Shown: one piece after another, positions 1 to 11,137 of the stretch
Layout: each line of letters begins with the position of its first letter
How positions within the stretch are numbered: the stretch's first letter is position 1
DNA from: Roseomonas sp. KE0001
GTDB lineage: Bacteria; Pseudomonadota; Alphaproteobacteria; Acetobacterales; Acetobacteraceae
DNA: 64,000 nucleotides
Reading direction: 5' to 3'
Assembly (NCBI RefSeq): GCF_016107285.1
Contig: NZ_RCVQ01000003.1
Location: 1 to 64,000, forward strand
The notes under the pieces: generated by a model
The model's input: only the letters and a program-made list of their open reading frames with translations
Databases searched by the model: none
Told to the model about the DNA's origin: nothing
Made by a program: the position numbers and the translations under genes

Positions 1-67
1 TTGAATCAGAAACAGAACATCGTGCGCAGCACTCCCTTCCTCTGGAAGCGGGTGCTAAAAGCCGTTT

Positions 68-1228
68 GTGCATTCCTCTCCGCCGCTGCGCCTGTCGCGC
101 CTGATGCTGCATGATTTCCGCAGCTACGCCGAACTCGATCAGCGCTTCTCCGATCCCATCGTCGTTGTCACGGGCGCCAATGGCGTGGGCAAGACCAACC
201 TGCTGGAAGCGATCAGCCTCCTTGCCCCCGGCCGCGGCCTGCGCCAGGCGAGGGCAGCGGAGCTTCCGCGACGGTCTGCCGATGCCGGGGGCGGCTGGTC
301 TGTCGCGGGCCACTTCGAGGGATTCGCGGGGCCCCTGGTGGTCGGGACCGGCTGCGAGGCCGGCCAGGATCGCCGCAGCTTTCGGCTGGACGGAAACTTG
401 CTGCGCAATCAGGCCGAACTGTCCGCGCATATCGCCGCGCTCTGGCTGACGCCGCAGATGGACCGACTGTTCCAGGAAGGCGCCAGTGGCCGTCGCCGCT
501 TTCTCGACCGTCTGGTCTGGGCGTTGGAGCCAAGCCATGCACGGGACGTCGCCGCCCATGATACCGCCATGAGCCAACGCAATCGTCTCCTGAGCGAGGG
601 GGGGCGGGACAGGCGCTGGCTCGCCGCGCTGGAGGACGGCATGGCGCGCCACGCCGTCGCCGCCGTGGCCGCCCGGCGGGCCACCCTTTTTCGGCTGAAT
701 GAGGCCCTGAGGGGCGGCATCGCCGGCGGCTTTCCCGCAGCCCGTCTCGAACTGCTCTGCCCCATTGCCGAGGCCCTGGACCGCGAGCCCGCCCTGGCTG
801 TGGAAGATGTTTTACGGGAGGGTCTGGCGGCCGACAGGCCGCGCGATGCCGCGGCCGGCGGCGCGCGTCAGGGGGCGCACCGCACCGACCTTCGCATGCT
901 GCTGCAGCCTGGAGACCTGCCTGCGGAGATCTGTTCCACCGGAGAGCAGAAGGCGCTGCTGGTCAGCGTCGTGCTGGCCCAGGCGGCCCTGGTGGCGGCG
1001 CATCGCGGCTTCGCGCCGCTTCTGCTGCTCGACGAGGTGGCGGCGCATCTGGATCCGTCGCGGCGACAGGCGCTGTTCGAAGCCCTGGTGGACCTGCCGG
1101 CGCAATGCTTCCTCACCGGCACCGAGCCCGCCCCCTTCGCCAGCCTGGCGGGGCGGGCGCAGATGCTGGAGGCCATGCCGGACGGGCTCCGGCCGGCCGC
1201 CGATTTACCCGTGCCGGCCCGGGCGTAA
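68..1228 (+). CDS. recF: DNA replication and repair protein RecF
   Basis: RecF is an SMC-like ATPase that loads RecA at single-stranded gaps together with RecO and RecR. The 386-residue length is normal for the family. A Walker A motif, GANGVGKT, lies at about residues 36-43, and the Walker B/D-loop, LLLDEVAAHLD, at about 317-327. The start is a GTG at 68, giving MHSSPPLRLSRL before the conserved LHDFRSY strand. gyrB follows after 54 bases in the same direction, the usual dnaA-dnaN-recF-gyrB order near the replication origin, so dnaN probably lies just left of the window. Confidence 0.97.
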   Translation: MHSSPPLRLSRLMLHDFRSYAELDQRFSDPIVVVTGANGVGKTNLLEAISLLAPGRGLRQARAAELPRRSADAGGGWSVAGHFEGFAGPLVVGTGCEAGQDRRSFRLDGNLLRNQAELSAHIAALWLTPQMDRLFQEGASGRRRFLDRLVWALEPSHARDVAAHDTAMSQRNRLLSEGGRDRRWLAALEDGMARHAVAAVAARRATLFRLNEALRGGIAGGFPAARLELLCPIAEALDREPALAVEDVLREGLAADRPRDAAAGGARQGAHRTDLRMLLQPGDLPAEICSTGEQKALLVSVVLAQAALVAAHRGFAPLLLLDEVAAHLDPSRRQALFEALVDLPAQCFLTGTEPAPFASLAGRAQMLEAMPDGLRPAADLPVPARA

Positions 1229-3739
<2,511 letters not shown>

Positions 3740-3843
3740 CGAAGTTGTTGTCGCGGTCCAGCAATACCTGCACAAAGTGACTATTGCTCGCACTAAATGG
3801 GTGCCAAGTGGTTGATTTTGCTTCTTGGCCTCCGTCCTCTTTA

Positions 3844-4703
3844 GAGGCTGTTATGGATCTGCGGCGAGTTGAGCGGCCTGCTTGAGCCTGATGCAGGCGA
3901 AGGCGACGAGGTGGAGATCGGCAAGGGTGCTGGCGTAGCGCTCGTAGTCCCTTACCACGCGCCGGAAGCGGGTTGCCCAGGCGAATGAGCGCTCAACCAC
4001 CCAGCGCCGCGGCAGCAGCACGAAGCCGCGCTTGGCGTCTGGCAATCTGACCACCTCCAGTTCGATGCCGGGGGCCTTCGCGGCATCGGCTGCTTTGCTT
4101 CCCGTATAGCCCTGGTCAACATAGGCCAGATCGACGCTCTGGCCTGTGGAGGCCTGCACTGCTTGGGCAAGCCGCCCAACCTCGGCCCGGTCGTCGACAC
4201 TGGCGGGCGTGACGTGCAACGCCAGCAGATGCCCCAGCGTGTCGACCGCCAGGTGCAGCTTGGAGCCCTTCTTGCGCTTGGCACCGTCGTACCCGGCGCG
4301 GGTTCCGCTTTCGGGTGAGGAGCGCAGCGTCCGGCTGTCCAGGATCGCAGCACCGGGCCGCGCCTTTCTCCCCGCGGCGAGCTGTAGCACCGTGCGCAGA
4401 TCCTCGGCCAGCGCCTCGAAACACCCCGCCGCCCACCAGCGCTGGGCCTGCTGGTACACCGCGGCCCAGGGCGGCAGGTCGTTCGGCATCCAGCGCCAGG
4501 GCGCGCCGGTCTTCACCACGTAGCGCAGACCGTTGAACACCTCGCGCAAGCCGTGCTCACGCTGTTGAGCATCCTCGGACAGCAATGTCAGGTAGGGCGC
4601 CACCAACGCCCATTCGTCGTCGGAAACGTCAGAGGGGTAGGGCTTGCGGGCACTCATGCCGCGCAGCCTGATCGTTACCCAGCCGCAGGTCCATAACAGA
4701 CTC
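3844..4703. mobile_element. IS5-family insertion sequence (860 bp, complete)
   Basis: The two ends form a 21-bp inverted repeat with two mismatches. The left end begins GAGGCTGTTATGG and the right end, read on the other strand, begins GAGTCTGTTATGG; both continue to CTGCGG. A TA dinucleotide flanks each side, consistent with the short TA/TNA target duplications of this family. One intact transposase gene fills the element. It sits about 100 bases downstream of gyrB, right beside a small hairpin. Confidence 0.93.
3851..4657 (-). CDS. IS5-family transposase
   Basis: DDE transposase of 268 residues encoded in a single frame. The N-terminal DUF4096-type domain (SDDEWALVAPYL, WRWMPNDLPPW) is followed by the DDE catalytic core. 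The three acidic positions appear in AAILDSRTLRSS, DLAYVDQGYTG and RRWVVERSFAW (R-E-R). No frameshift is visible, and with both element ends present the copy looks capable of moving. Confidence 0.95.
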   Translation of the reverse strand: MSARKPYPSDVSDDEWALVAPYLTLLSEDAQQREHGLREVFNGLRYVVKTGAPWRWMPNDLPPWAAVYQQAQRWWAAGCFEALAEDLRTVLQLAAGRKARPGAAILDSRTLRSSPESGTRAGYDGAKRKKGSKLHLAVDTLGHLLALHVTPASVDDRAEVGRLAQAVQASTGQSVDLAYVDQGYTGSKAADAAKAPGIELEVVRLPDAKRGFVLLPRRWVVERSFAWATRFRRVVRDYERYASTLADLHLVAFACIRLKQAAQLAADP

Positions 4704-4704
4704 T

Positions 4705-4723
4705 AGGCATCTCATTGATGCCT
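4705..4723. terminator. Hairpin beside the IS5 end, possible transcription terminator
   Basis: AGGCATC and GATGCCT form a perfect 7-bp stem around a 5-base loop. It directly abuts the right end of the IS5 element. Before the insertion it would have lain about 100 bases after gyrB and beyond the 3' end of the convergent phosphodiesterase gene. There is no run of T after it, so a terminator role is only a guess. Confidence 0.3.
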
Positions 4724-4797
4724 CATGAGGTTGTCCCAGGGGACCATTGATGGCGGAGCTGGCCTGTGTCCCGACTCGGACATCGTTCAGGGTACCC

Positions 4798-5595
4798 TCA
4801 AAAGAAAGGCCACGGCCCTGAGAATGCGCCGATCGGCGAAACGTGGGTGATCAGCCCACGGCCTTCCTTCCACTGGTGTAGCAGCAGCGCTGGAGGCTCA
4901 AGGAAGGAGCCAGGTGCGGCGTCGGGCGAAAGGCGCAACGCGATCGCCGTCGTCGTGCTTGGGGCCGTCGCGAGCATCGTTCCCGCGAAACGGCACTGCA
5001 TCGCTCGATGGATGTGCCCGCAGAGGATGCGCTCCACGTTCGGGTAGCGCGTGATGATGTCGGCGAGGCGTTCGCCGCCTCGGCAGTTGTATTTGTCGAT
5101 GTAAGGGATGCCGCTCTCGACGGGTGGCTGGTGCATCATCACCAGGGTTGGCCGTGACGGTTCCTCGGCGAGCCTTGCGGCAAGCCAGGCGCATGCCTCG
5201 TCGGTCATATCGCCGTGGTGCTCGCCGGGCACGGTGATGTCGAGGCCCAGGATGCGCACCGGCCCGAAGGCGCCCTGCGCGAAGTGCAGCGGTCCCTCGG
5301 ATGGCAGATACCCTCGGTCGCGAAAGCAGCATCGGAAGCGTTCGCGGTGGTCGTGGTTGCCAGGGATGGCAAGCAGTGGCTTCCGGATGGCGGAGAGGGC
5401 CTGACGGGCGGCGGCGTATTCCTCGGCCGTTCCCTCATCGACCAGGTCACCGCTGAGCAGCACGAGGTCCGGAGCCGGATCAAGGGCGTTCAGGTGGCGG
5501 ACTGCCGCGTCAAACATCGCGTTGGAGTCCACCAGGCCCTGGTAGAGGATCCCAGGCGGCCGCAGGTGAGGATCGGATATCTGGGCGATCAGCAT
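4798..5595 (-). CDS. Metallophosphoesterase, class III cyclic-nucleotide phosphodiesterase type
   Basis: A calcineurin-like two-metal hydrolase of about 265 residues. The five family motifs are present in order: QISDPHL at the N-terminus, LLSGDLVDEG, IPGNHDHRERF, MMHQPP and CGHIHRAMQ. This arrangement is typical of CpdA (cAMP hydrolysis) and of the related glycerophosphodiesterase GpdQ; the sequence alone does not decide the substrate. The ATG at 5595 gives MLIAQISDPHL and fits the family. The frame stays open upstream to 5679, but those 28 residues have no family counterpart. Confidence 0.88.
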   Translation of the reverse strand: MLIAQISDPHLRPPGILYQGLVDSNAMFDAAVRHLNALDPAPDLVLLSGDLVDEGTAEEYAAARQALSAIRKPLLAIPGNHDHRERFRCCFRDRGYLPSEGPLHFAQGAFGPVRILGLDITVPGEHHGDMTDEACAWLAARLAEEPSRPTLVMMHQPPVESGIPYIDKYNCRGGERLADIITRYPNVERILCGHIHRAMQCRFAGTMLATAPSTTTAIALRLSPDAAPGSFLEPPALLLHQWKEGRGLITHVSPIGAFSGPWPFF

Positions 5596-5650
5596 CCTTG
5601 CCCCCAGTGTAGGCTGCCGTCTCCGAACCTTCTCAGCCGATACCAAGTTG

Positions 5651-6472
5651 TCACGAGATGACAGCCGCGGTGGTTGCACGCTGCCGGGACGATCGGGGAT
5701 TGGGCCAGGCCGGCAGGATCGCCGCCCGCAACGCTGCCATGGCAGGCGGTACCGGCCCGGGGCCGAAGGGATCCGCCACCTCCAGCGACTGGCCGTCCTG
5801 CATGACGTAGCAGCGGTCGGCGAAGCCTTTCACCAGCCGCAGGTCGTGCGTGACAAACAGGTAGGCCATCCCGGTTCGCCGCCGCAGGCTCCGCAGCAGC
5901 TCCAGCACGCGCGCCTGGGTTTCCAGGTCCAGGCTGTTCACCGCCTCGTCCAGCAGCACCAGGCGCGGCGCGGGCGCCAGGGCGCGGGCGATGCAGAGGC
6001 GCTGCAACTGCCCGCCGCTCAGGCGATGCGCCAGCCGGTCCATGGCCGCCGGGTCGAGGCCGACATCCTCCAGCAGCGCGGCCACCCGGTCGCGCAGGGT
6101 GGACCGATCCAGCTCCTCGGCATGCAGCGGCTCCGCCACCACCTCGAAGGCCGTCAGGCGCGGGCTGGTGGCGCCGTGCGGGTCCTGGAACACCGCCTGG
6201 ACGGCGCGGCGGTTGCCGGGCGCCATGCGGCCGCGCCGGTTCAGCAGCGGCGCGCCGTCGAACAGCACCTCGCCCGCCCAGGGCCGCTCCAGCCCCAGCG
6301 CCAGGCGGCCCAGCGTGCTCTTGCCCGAGCCGGTCGGGCCCAGCAGCGCGACGCACTCGCCGGGCGCGACGCGCAGGGAGGCCTCCCGCAACACCGGCTT
6401 CGCCCCGCGCCGCGAGAACAGCCCGCCCTGGCGGTAGCCGTGGGAGACGGCACGGAGGTCCAGCAGGCTCAT
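5651..6472 (-). CDS. nikE: Nickel ABC transporter, ATP-binding protein NikE
   Basis: Second ATPase subunit of the nickel importer, 273 residues. Walker A is GPTGSGKSTLG, the ABC signature LSGGQLQRLCIARAL and Walker B LVLLDEAVNSLD. It is the last gene of a five-gene minus-strand operon and its start overlaps the stop of the preceding ATPase gene by four bases. The family also serves peptide transporters; the nickel assignment comes from the adjacent nikR gene and its operator. Confidence 0.88.
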   Translation of the reverse strand: MSLLDLRAVSHGYRQGGLFSRRGAKPVLREASLRVAPGECVALLGPTGSGKSTLGRLALGLERPWAGEVLFDGAPLLNRRGRMAPGNRRAVQAVFQDPHGATSPRLTAFEVVAEPLHAEELDRSTLRDRVAALLEDVGLDPAAMDRLAHRLSGGQLQRLCIARALAPAPRLVLLDEAVNSLDLETQARVLELLRSLRRRTGMAYLFVTHDLRLVKGFADRCYVMQDGQSLEVADPFGPGPVPPAMAALRAAILPAWPNPRSSRQRATTAAVIS

Positions 6473-7230
6473 GCGTAGAGCGCCAGATGCGCGGCCATCA
6501 GGGCCTGGGTGCGCGGATGGGCCGGGTCCTCGAAGAGGCGGTGCACGGGTTGCTGCTCCACGATGAGCCCGGCATCCATCACCACGACCTGGTCCGCCAG
6601 CCGGGCGATGACGGAGAAGTCGTGCGTCACCAGCAGCAGCCCCAGGCCGCGCCGCACCACCAGCCGTTCCATCAGGTCCAGCAGCTGCGCCTGCACCACG
6701 AGGTCGAGGTCGGTGGTCGGCTCGTCGGCCAGCAGGAAGTCGGGGTCGCGGCAGAGCGCCAGGGCCAGCATCACCCGCTGCAACATGCCGCCGCTGAGTT
6801 GCGAAGGGTACCGGCCGGTGACCGAGGCCGGATCGTCGAACCCGACTTCTCGCAGCAGCCCCTGCATGGCGTCGCGCGCCGCGGCGCCGCGGACGCCGTC
6901 GCAGGCCAGGGTCTCCGCGAAGTGGCGGCCGATCGTCACCAGCGGGTTGAAGCCGCCGCGCGGCGCCTGCTGCACCAGCCCGACCGTCCCGCCGCGCAGC
7001 GCCGCGCGGTCGGCCGGCGCGTTGTCCAGCGCCACCATGCCGGAGATCTGCCGCACGCCGGGCGGCAGCAGGTCGAGCATGGCCAGCGTTGTCAGGCTCT
7101 TGCCGCTGCCGCTGGTGCCGACCAGCCCCAGCACGCGGCCGCGCCGCAGCGTGAAGGACACGCCCCGCACCAGCAGGCGCCCTTCGGCAGCCAGGTGCAG
7201 GCCGCCCACCGACAGGCTGCGCGCGCTCAA
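6469..7230 (-). CDS. nikD: Nickel ABC transporter, ATP-binding protein NikD
   Basis: First ATPase subunit of the importer, about 253 residues. It shows Walker A GTSGSGKSLTT, signature LSGGMLQRVMLALAL and Walker B FLLADEPTTDLD. The frame is open far upstream through nikC, but the conserved part begins around SLSVGGLHLAAEGRLL. A TTG at 7230 forms a TTGA overlap with the nikC stop codon, the same four-base coupling seen at the other operon junctions, so I take it as the start. Confidence 0.87.
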   Translation of the reverse strand: MSARSLSVGGLHLAAEGRLLVRGVSFTLRRGRVLGLVGTSGSGKSLTTLAMLDLLPPGVRQISGMVALDNAPADRAALRGGTVGLVQQAPRGGFNPLVTIGRHFAETLACDGVRGAAARDAMQGLLREVGFDDPASVTGRYPSQLSGGMLQRVMLALALCRDPDFLLADEPTTDLDLVVQAQLLDLMERLVVRRGLGLLLVTHDFSVIARLADQVVVMDAGLIVEQQPVHRLFEDPAHPRTQALMAAHLALYA

Positions 7231-8042
7231 TGCACGTGGTCCGGCATGGCGGGGTCCAGCCTGTCCCGCACGGCGTCGCCCAGCAGATTGAAGCCCACCA
7301 CGGTCAGCAGGATGGCGGCGCCGGGCAGCACCACCAGCATCGGCGCGGTGCGGAAGAAGGGCCGGGCGTCGTTGATCATGATGCCCCATTCGGCGGCCGG
7401 CGGCGCCAGCCCCAGGCCGAGGAAGGACAGGCCCGCCACATGCAGCATCCAGTGCCCGAGGTCGAGGCTGGCCAGCACCGCCAGCGGCCCGGCGAGTGCC
7501 GGAAGCAGGTGCCGCCGCATGATCGCCAGGCGCGACAGGCCCGCCACTTGCGCCGCGGTGACGTAATCCCTGCCGCGCAGCGACAGCGTGATGCCGCGCA
7601 CCAGCCGCGCGTACCAGGCCCAGTGCGACAGCGCGATGGCCACCACCACATTGGTCAGCCCGGTGCCCAGCGCGCCGATCATGAACAGCGCCAGCACCAG
7701 TGTGGGCACGGTCATGAAGGCGTCGCAGATGCGCATCAGCACGGCGTCCACCGCGCCGCCCAGCAGCCCCGCGACCATGCCGACCGTGCAGCCCAGTGTC
7801 AGCACAAGCAGCAGGATGGCCGCCACGGCGGCGAAGGAGGCGCGCGCGCCCCAGAGCAGCCGCGACAGAAGGTCGCGCCCCAGATGATCGGTGCCCAGCC
7901 AGTGTTCGGCGGAAGGCGGCCGCAGGCGCTGCGACAGGTCGGTCATCGCGGGGTCGTAAGGCGCGAGCCAGGGCGCCAGGAGGGCGGCGCCCAGCATCAA
8001 CGCCACCAGCGCTATAGCCAGGGGGACAAAGACCCGCTTCAT
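7227..8042 (-). CDS. nikC: Nickel ABC transporter, permease NikC
   Basis: Inner-membrane permease of about 271 residues. The first transmembrane helix (VFVPLAIALVALMLGAALL) follows the start, then the OppC-type region GTDHLGRDLLSRLLWGAR and the EAA-type loop around VAGLSRLAIMRRHLLPAL that contacts the ATPases. The ATG at 8042 overlaps the nikB stop in an ATGA arrangement, indicating translational coupling. Confidence 0.9.
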   Translation of the reverse strand: MKRVFVPLAIALVALMLGAALLAPWLAPYDPAMTDLSQRLRPPSAEHWLGTDHLGRDLLSRLLWGARASFAAVAAILLLVLTLGCTVGMVAGLLGGAVDAVLMRICDAFMTVPTLVLALFMIGALGTGLTNVVVAIALSHWAWYARLVRGITLSLRGRDYVTAAQVAGLSRLAIMRRHLLPALAGPLAVLASLDLGHWMLHVAGLSFLGLGLAPPAAEWGIMINDARPFFRTAPMLVVLPGAAILLTVVGFNLLGDAVRDRLDPAMPDHVH

Positions 8043-8977
8043 GCCGCACGCTCCAGCCGGATGCGCGGGTCCAGCCAGGCATAGGTCAGGTCCACCAGCA
8101 GGTTGCACAGCACGAACACCGTGGTCATCACCACCACGAAGCCTTGCAGCACCGGGTAGTCGCGGTTGGAGATGGCCAGCAAGGCCCAGCGGCCCAGGCC
8201 CGGCCAACCGAACACGGTTTCCACCACCATGGCGCCGCCCATCAACTCGCCCAGATGCAGGCCGATCGCGGTTAATGGCGGCACCATGGCGTTGAGCACG
8301 ATGTGACGACCCAGCAGGGTGCGGGCTGGCAGGCCACGGGCGCGGGCGAAGCGCAGGTGAGGCTCCCCCAGCACGCCCAGCACCGAGGCGCGCACCAGCC
8401 GCAGCATGACGCTGGCCGACATGGCCGCCGTGGCCAGCGCGGGAAGGATGATGCTGGAAGGGCCGTCCCGTCCGACGGCAGGCAGCCAGCCCAGTGTCAC
8501 GGCGAAGAGCAGCACCAGCAGGAAGCCCAGCCAGAAGTTCGGCACCGACACGCCGAGGAAGGTGATGGCCCGTGTCAGGTGGTCCGGCCAGCGGTCGCGG
8601 TTCATCGCCGCCCAGATGCCCAGCGGCACCCCGGCCAGGATGGTGACCAGCATGGCCGTGCCCGCCAGTTGCAGGGTGGCGGGCAGGAAGAGCGCGATCT
8701 CCTCCGTCACCGGCCGCCCGGTGAACCAGGAGGCGCCAAGGTCGCCGCGCAGCGCGTCGCCCAGCCAGTGGAGGAACTGCACCAGCAGCGGCCGGTCCAG
8801 CCCGAGTTGTTGCCGTGCCGTGGCCAGCGCCGCATCGGTGGGCGGGATCTGCGCCAGCCGCAGGTAGTCCAGCGCCGGGTCGCCGCGCCCCAGTCGCAAC
8901 ATGGCAAAGAAGCCGAAGGAGACGATCAGCAGCAGCGGCAGCAGCGTGGCCAGCCGCCGCAGGGCGAAGCCGAGCAC
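8039..8977 (-). CDS. nikB: Nickel ABC transporter, permease NikB
   Basis: Inner-membrane permease of 312 residues in the DppB/OppB/NikB family. It has an N-terminal helix (RRLATLLPLLLIVSFGFF), GDLGASWFTGRPV in the periplasmic segment, and the EAA-type loop ARGLPARTLLGRHIVLNAM followed by VVETVFGWPGLGRWAL, a strongly conserved motif of the family. It begins three bases after the nikA stop and overlaps nikC. Confidence 0.91.
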   Translation of the reverse strand: MLGFALRRLATLLPLLLIVSFGFFAMLRLGRGDPALDYLRLAQIPPTDAALATARQQLGLDRPLLVQFLHWLGDALRGDLGASWFTGRPVTEEIALFLPATLQLAGTAMLVTILAGVPLGIWAAMNRDRWPDHLTRAITFLGVSVPNFWLGFLLVLLFAVTLGWLPAVGRDGPSSIILPALATAAMSASVMLRLVRASVLGVLGEPHLRFARARGLPARTLLGRHIVLNAMVPPLTAIGLHLGELMGGAMVVETVFGWPGLGRWALLAISNRDYPVLQGFVVVMTTVFVLCNLLVDLTYAWLDPRIRLERAA

Positions 8978-8979
8978 GC

Positions 8980-10545
8980 TCAGCCCCGGCCGATGCGGTC
9001 GAAGGGGATGTCCGTGCGCATGTCGCCGAACGGCACCCGGCCGAGCGCGGGGCGGTGGACGACCTTGTTGGTGAAGAAGGAGACCGGGAAGTAGACGGCC
9101 TGCTCGTGCAGCGTGGTCAGCAGCCAGCGGTACTCCTCCGCGCGCCGGGCCTCCTCGGTGATGGACAGGACGGCGCCGATGCGGCGGTCGATCTCGGACT
9201 TCATCGGCAGGCCGCGCTGCGCCTGGTAATCGGCGTGCGACGGCGCGCGCATGGAGCTCATGAAGGCATGCGGGTCGTAGGGGGCGCCCCAGCTGTCGCC
9301 GAAGATCATGCCGAACTCGCCGGAGCGCTGGCGGCCGTAATAGGTGCTGGCATCCTCCCCCACCAGCCGCACCGCGATGCCGATGCGGGCGAGATCGCCC
9401 TGTACGGCCTCACCGATGGCCTTCTGCAAGGCATCCGCGCCGATGAAGCAGAGATCCAGCGCCAGTTCCTTGCCACCCTTGCTTCTGACGCGCCCACCCG
9501 CGGGCAGGCGCCAGCCCGCAGCGTCCAACCGGGCCGTCGCCGCCGCGCGGTCGAAGGCGGGCGCGCGCAGGCCGAGGTCGGTATAGGGGAAGTTCCTGGC
9601 GAAGAGGGTCTCGGCCGCGGGCTCGGTGTCCAGCAGGATGTGGCGGACCAGTGCAGCACGGTCGATGCCCTGGGCAATGGCTTCTCGCACCGCCAGCTCA
9701 TCCGTAGGAAAACGCGCCGAGTTCAGCGCCAGCATCCGCGTGCCGATCGGCGGCGAGATGGCGGTGGTGAAGCGGGGGTCGGCGGCGAAACGGCGGAAGG
9801 TGTCGGCGTCGAGCTGGTCGGTGCCATAGGTCAGGTCGATCTCGCCGCTCTCCAGTGCCAATGCCCGGGCGTTGCTGTCGCCCAGCACGCGCACCAGCAC
9901 CTCTTCCAGCACCGGCTTCTCGCCCCAGTACTGCTCGTTGCGGCGGAACCGGTCGTGCTGCCCGTGCGCGGTCTCGGCCAGCACCCAGGGACCGGTGCCC
10001 ACCGGCGCGGCGATGCTGCCATCCGGTCGCAGCGCCGCCGGAGAGACAAAGCGCAGGGGGCGCGGGAGGGCGAGCTCCAGCAAGGCGGGATAGTAAGGCC
10101 CCTTCAGCCGCAGGCGGACCGTGCCCGGATCGATGGCTTCGGCCCCGTCGATCTGGTTCACCAGCTCCAGCCAGGCATGGCGCGCCCGGTTGCCCAGCAC
10201 CGCGTTGACATTGGCCACGGCGGCGGCGGCATCGAAGGGGGTGCCGTCAGTGAAGCGGACACCAGGCCTTAGGGTGAAGCGCCAGGCGCGGCCGTCTTCC
10301 TCCATTTCCCAGGCCGTGGCCAATGCCGGGAGGATCTTGCCGCCCTCGACGTAGCGCACCAGGGGCTCGTAGAGCATGGACTGGGCGTACATCTGGTTGG
10401 GCGAGTAGAGGTGCGGGTGCAGCGGCCCGGCATTGGTGGGCCAGGAGAAGGTCAGCCTGCGCCGCACGTTCTGGCCGAATGCAGGGGGCAGGGCCGCCAG
10501 CGCCGCGAACCCGGACATGGCGTGCAGCATCGAGCGGCGCAGCAT
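8980..10545 (-). CDS. nikA: Nickel ABC transporter, substrate-binding protein NikA
   Basis: Periplasmic solute-binding protein of 521 residues in SBP family 5. The N-terminus is a signal peptide ([23 protein letters not shown]), and [21 protein letters not shown] is close to NikA-type N-termini. Later motifs include [11 protein letters not shown] and [17 protein letters not shown]. It is the first gene of the operon, and its start lies 28 bases from the NikR operator. Peptide binding cannot be excluded from sequence alone, but the operon context favours nickel or a nickel chelate. Confidence 0.9.
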   Translation of the reverse strand: MLRRSMLHAMSGFAALAALPPAFGQNVRRRLTFSWPTNAGPLHPHLYSPNQMYAQSMLYEPLVRYVEGGKILPALATAWEMEEDGRAWRFTLRPGVRFTDGTPFDAAAAVANVNAVLGNRARHAWLELVNQIDGAEAIDPGTVRLRLKGPYYPALLELALPRPLRFVSPAALRPDGSIAAPVGTGPWVLAETAHGQHDRFRRNEQYWGEKPVLEEVLVRVLGDSNARALALESGEIDLTYGTDQLDADTFRRFAADPRFTTAISPPIGTRMLALNSARFPTDELAVREAIAQGIDRAALVRHILLDTEPAAETLFARNFPYTDLGLRAPAFDRAAATARLDAAGWRLPAGGRVRSKGGKELALDLCFIGADALQKAIGEAVQGDLARIGIAVRLVGEDASTYYGRQRSGEFGMIFGDSWGAPYDPHAFMSSMRAPSHADYQAQRGLPMKSEIDRRIGAVLSITEEARRAEEYRWLLTTLHEQAVYFPVSFFTNKVVHRPALGRVPFGDMRTDIPFDRIGRG

Positions 10546-10573
10546 GGTAATTCTCGTCCTCGCAAAGAGCGCG

Positions 10574-10601
10574 GTATGCTAATTTCCATGAATTCGCATA
10601 T
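10574..10601. promoter_or_regulatory. NikR operator between nikA and nikR
   Basis: The half-sites GTATGC and GCATAT are separated by exactly 16 bases. This matches the Escherichia coli NikR operator design, GTATGA-N16-TCATAC, apart from the innermost base of each half-site and the outermost base of the right one. It lies in the 78-base divergent gap, where a nickel-loaded NikR would be expected to repress nikABCDE and possibly its own gene. Confidence 0.82.
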
Positions 10602-10623
10602 CAACCCCAGCCCGAGAGGCGGC

Positions 10624-11049
10624 ATGCAGCGCATCACCATCACCCTCGACGACGACCTGCTGCGGGAGGTTGATGGCCTGGGTTACGACAACCGCTCGGA
10701 AGCGATACGCGACCTCGTTCGCGCGGGTCTCCAGCAGGCGGCGGAGACACGGCAGGCGGCGGGTCCCTCTGTCGGCGCGCTGGCCTATGTCTACGACCAC
10801 CATCGCCGCGACCTTCCGGAGCGCCTGACGAACTCCTTCCACGACCACCATGACCTTTCGGTGGCCACCCTGCATGTCCACCTGGACCACCACGCCTGCC
10901 TGGAGGTGGCGGTGCTGAAGGGCGACGCGGCCCTGGTCCGGCGCTTCGCCGATGCCGTCAGCGCGGAGCGCGGGGTGCAGCATGGCAAGCTGCTGCTGCT
11001 CTCCCCCGCTGAGGTCAAGGCATCCACCAAGCGGCAGGCGGCCGAATGA
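10624..11049 (+). CDS. nikR: Nickel-responsive transcriptional regulator NikR
   Basis: Ribbon-helix-helix repressor of about 141 residues. The DNA-binding part is [20 protein letters not shown] with [14 protein letters not shown]. The ACT-like nickel domain keeps the ligand cluster in [19 protein letters not shown] (His, His, Cys), with an additional His in the preceding [10 protein letters not shown] stretch. An ATG at 10588 in the same frame would add 12 residues, but it falls inside the NikR operator, so 10624 is preferred. It is transcribed divergently from nikABCDE. Confidence 0.95.
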   Translation: MQRITITLDDDLLREVDGLGYDNRSEAIRDLVRAGLQQAAETRQAAGPSVGALAYVYDHHRRDLPERLTNSFHDHHDLSVATLHVHLDHHACLEVAVLKGDAALVRRFADAVSAERGVQHGKLLLLSPAEVKASTKRQAAE

Positions 11050-11137
11050 ACGTGCTCACGGGCAAGCGCCCGGCCGACCTCAAGGCAATGGGATGTGACC
11101 CGACGACCCTGATGACGCCGGACGCGGAACCGTAGCC

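Noticed and set aside
10411-10587. N-terminal extension of nikR
   Set aside because: The added residues overlap the nikA gene and the NikR operator and have no counterpart in the family.
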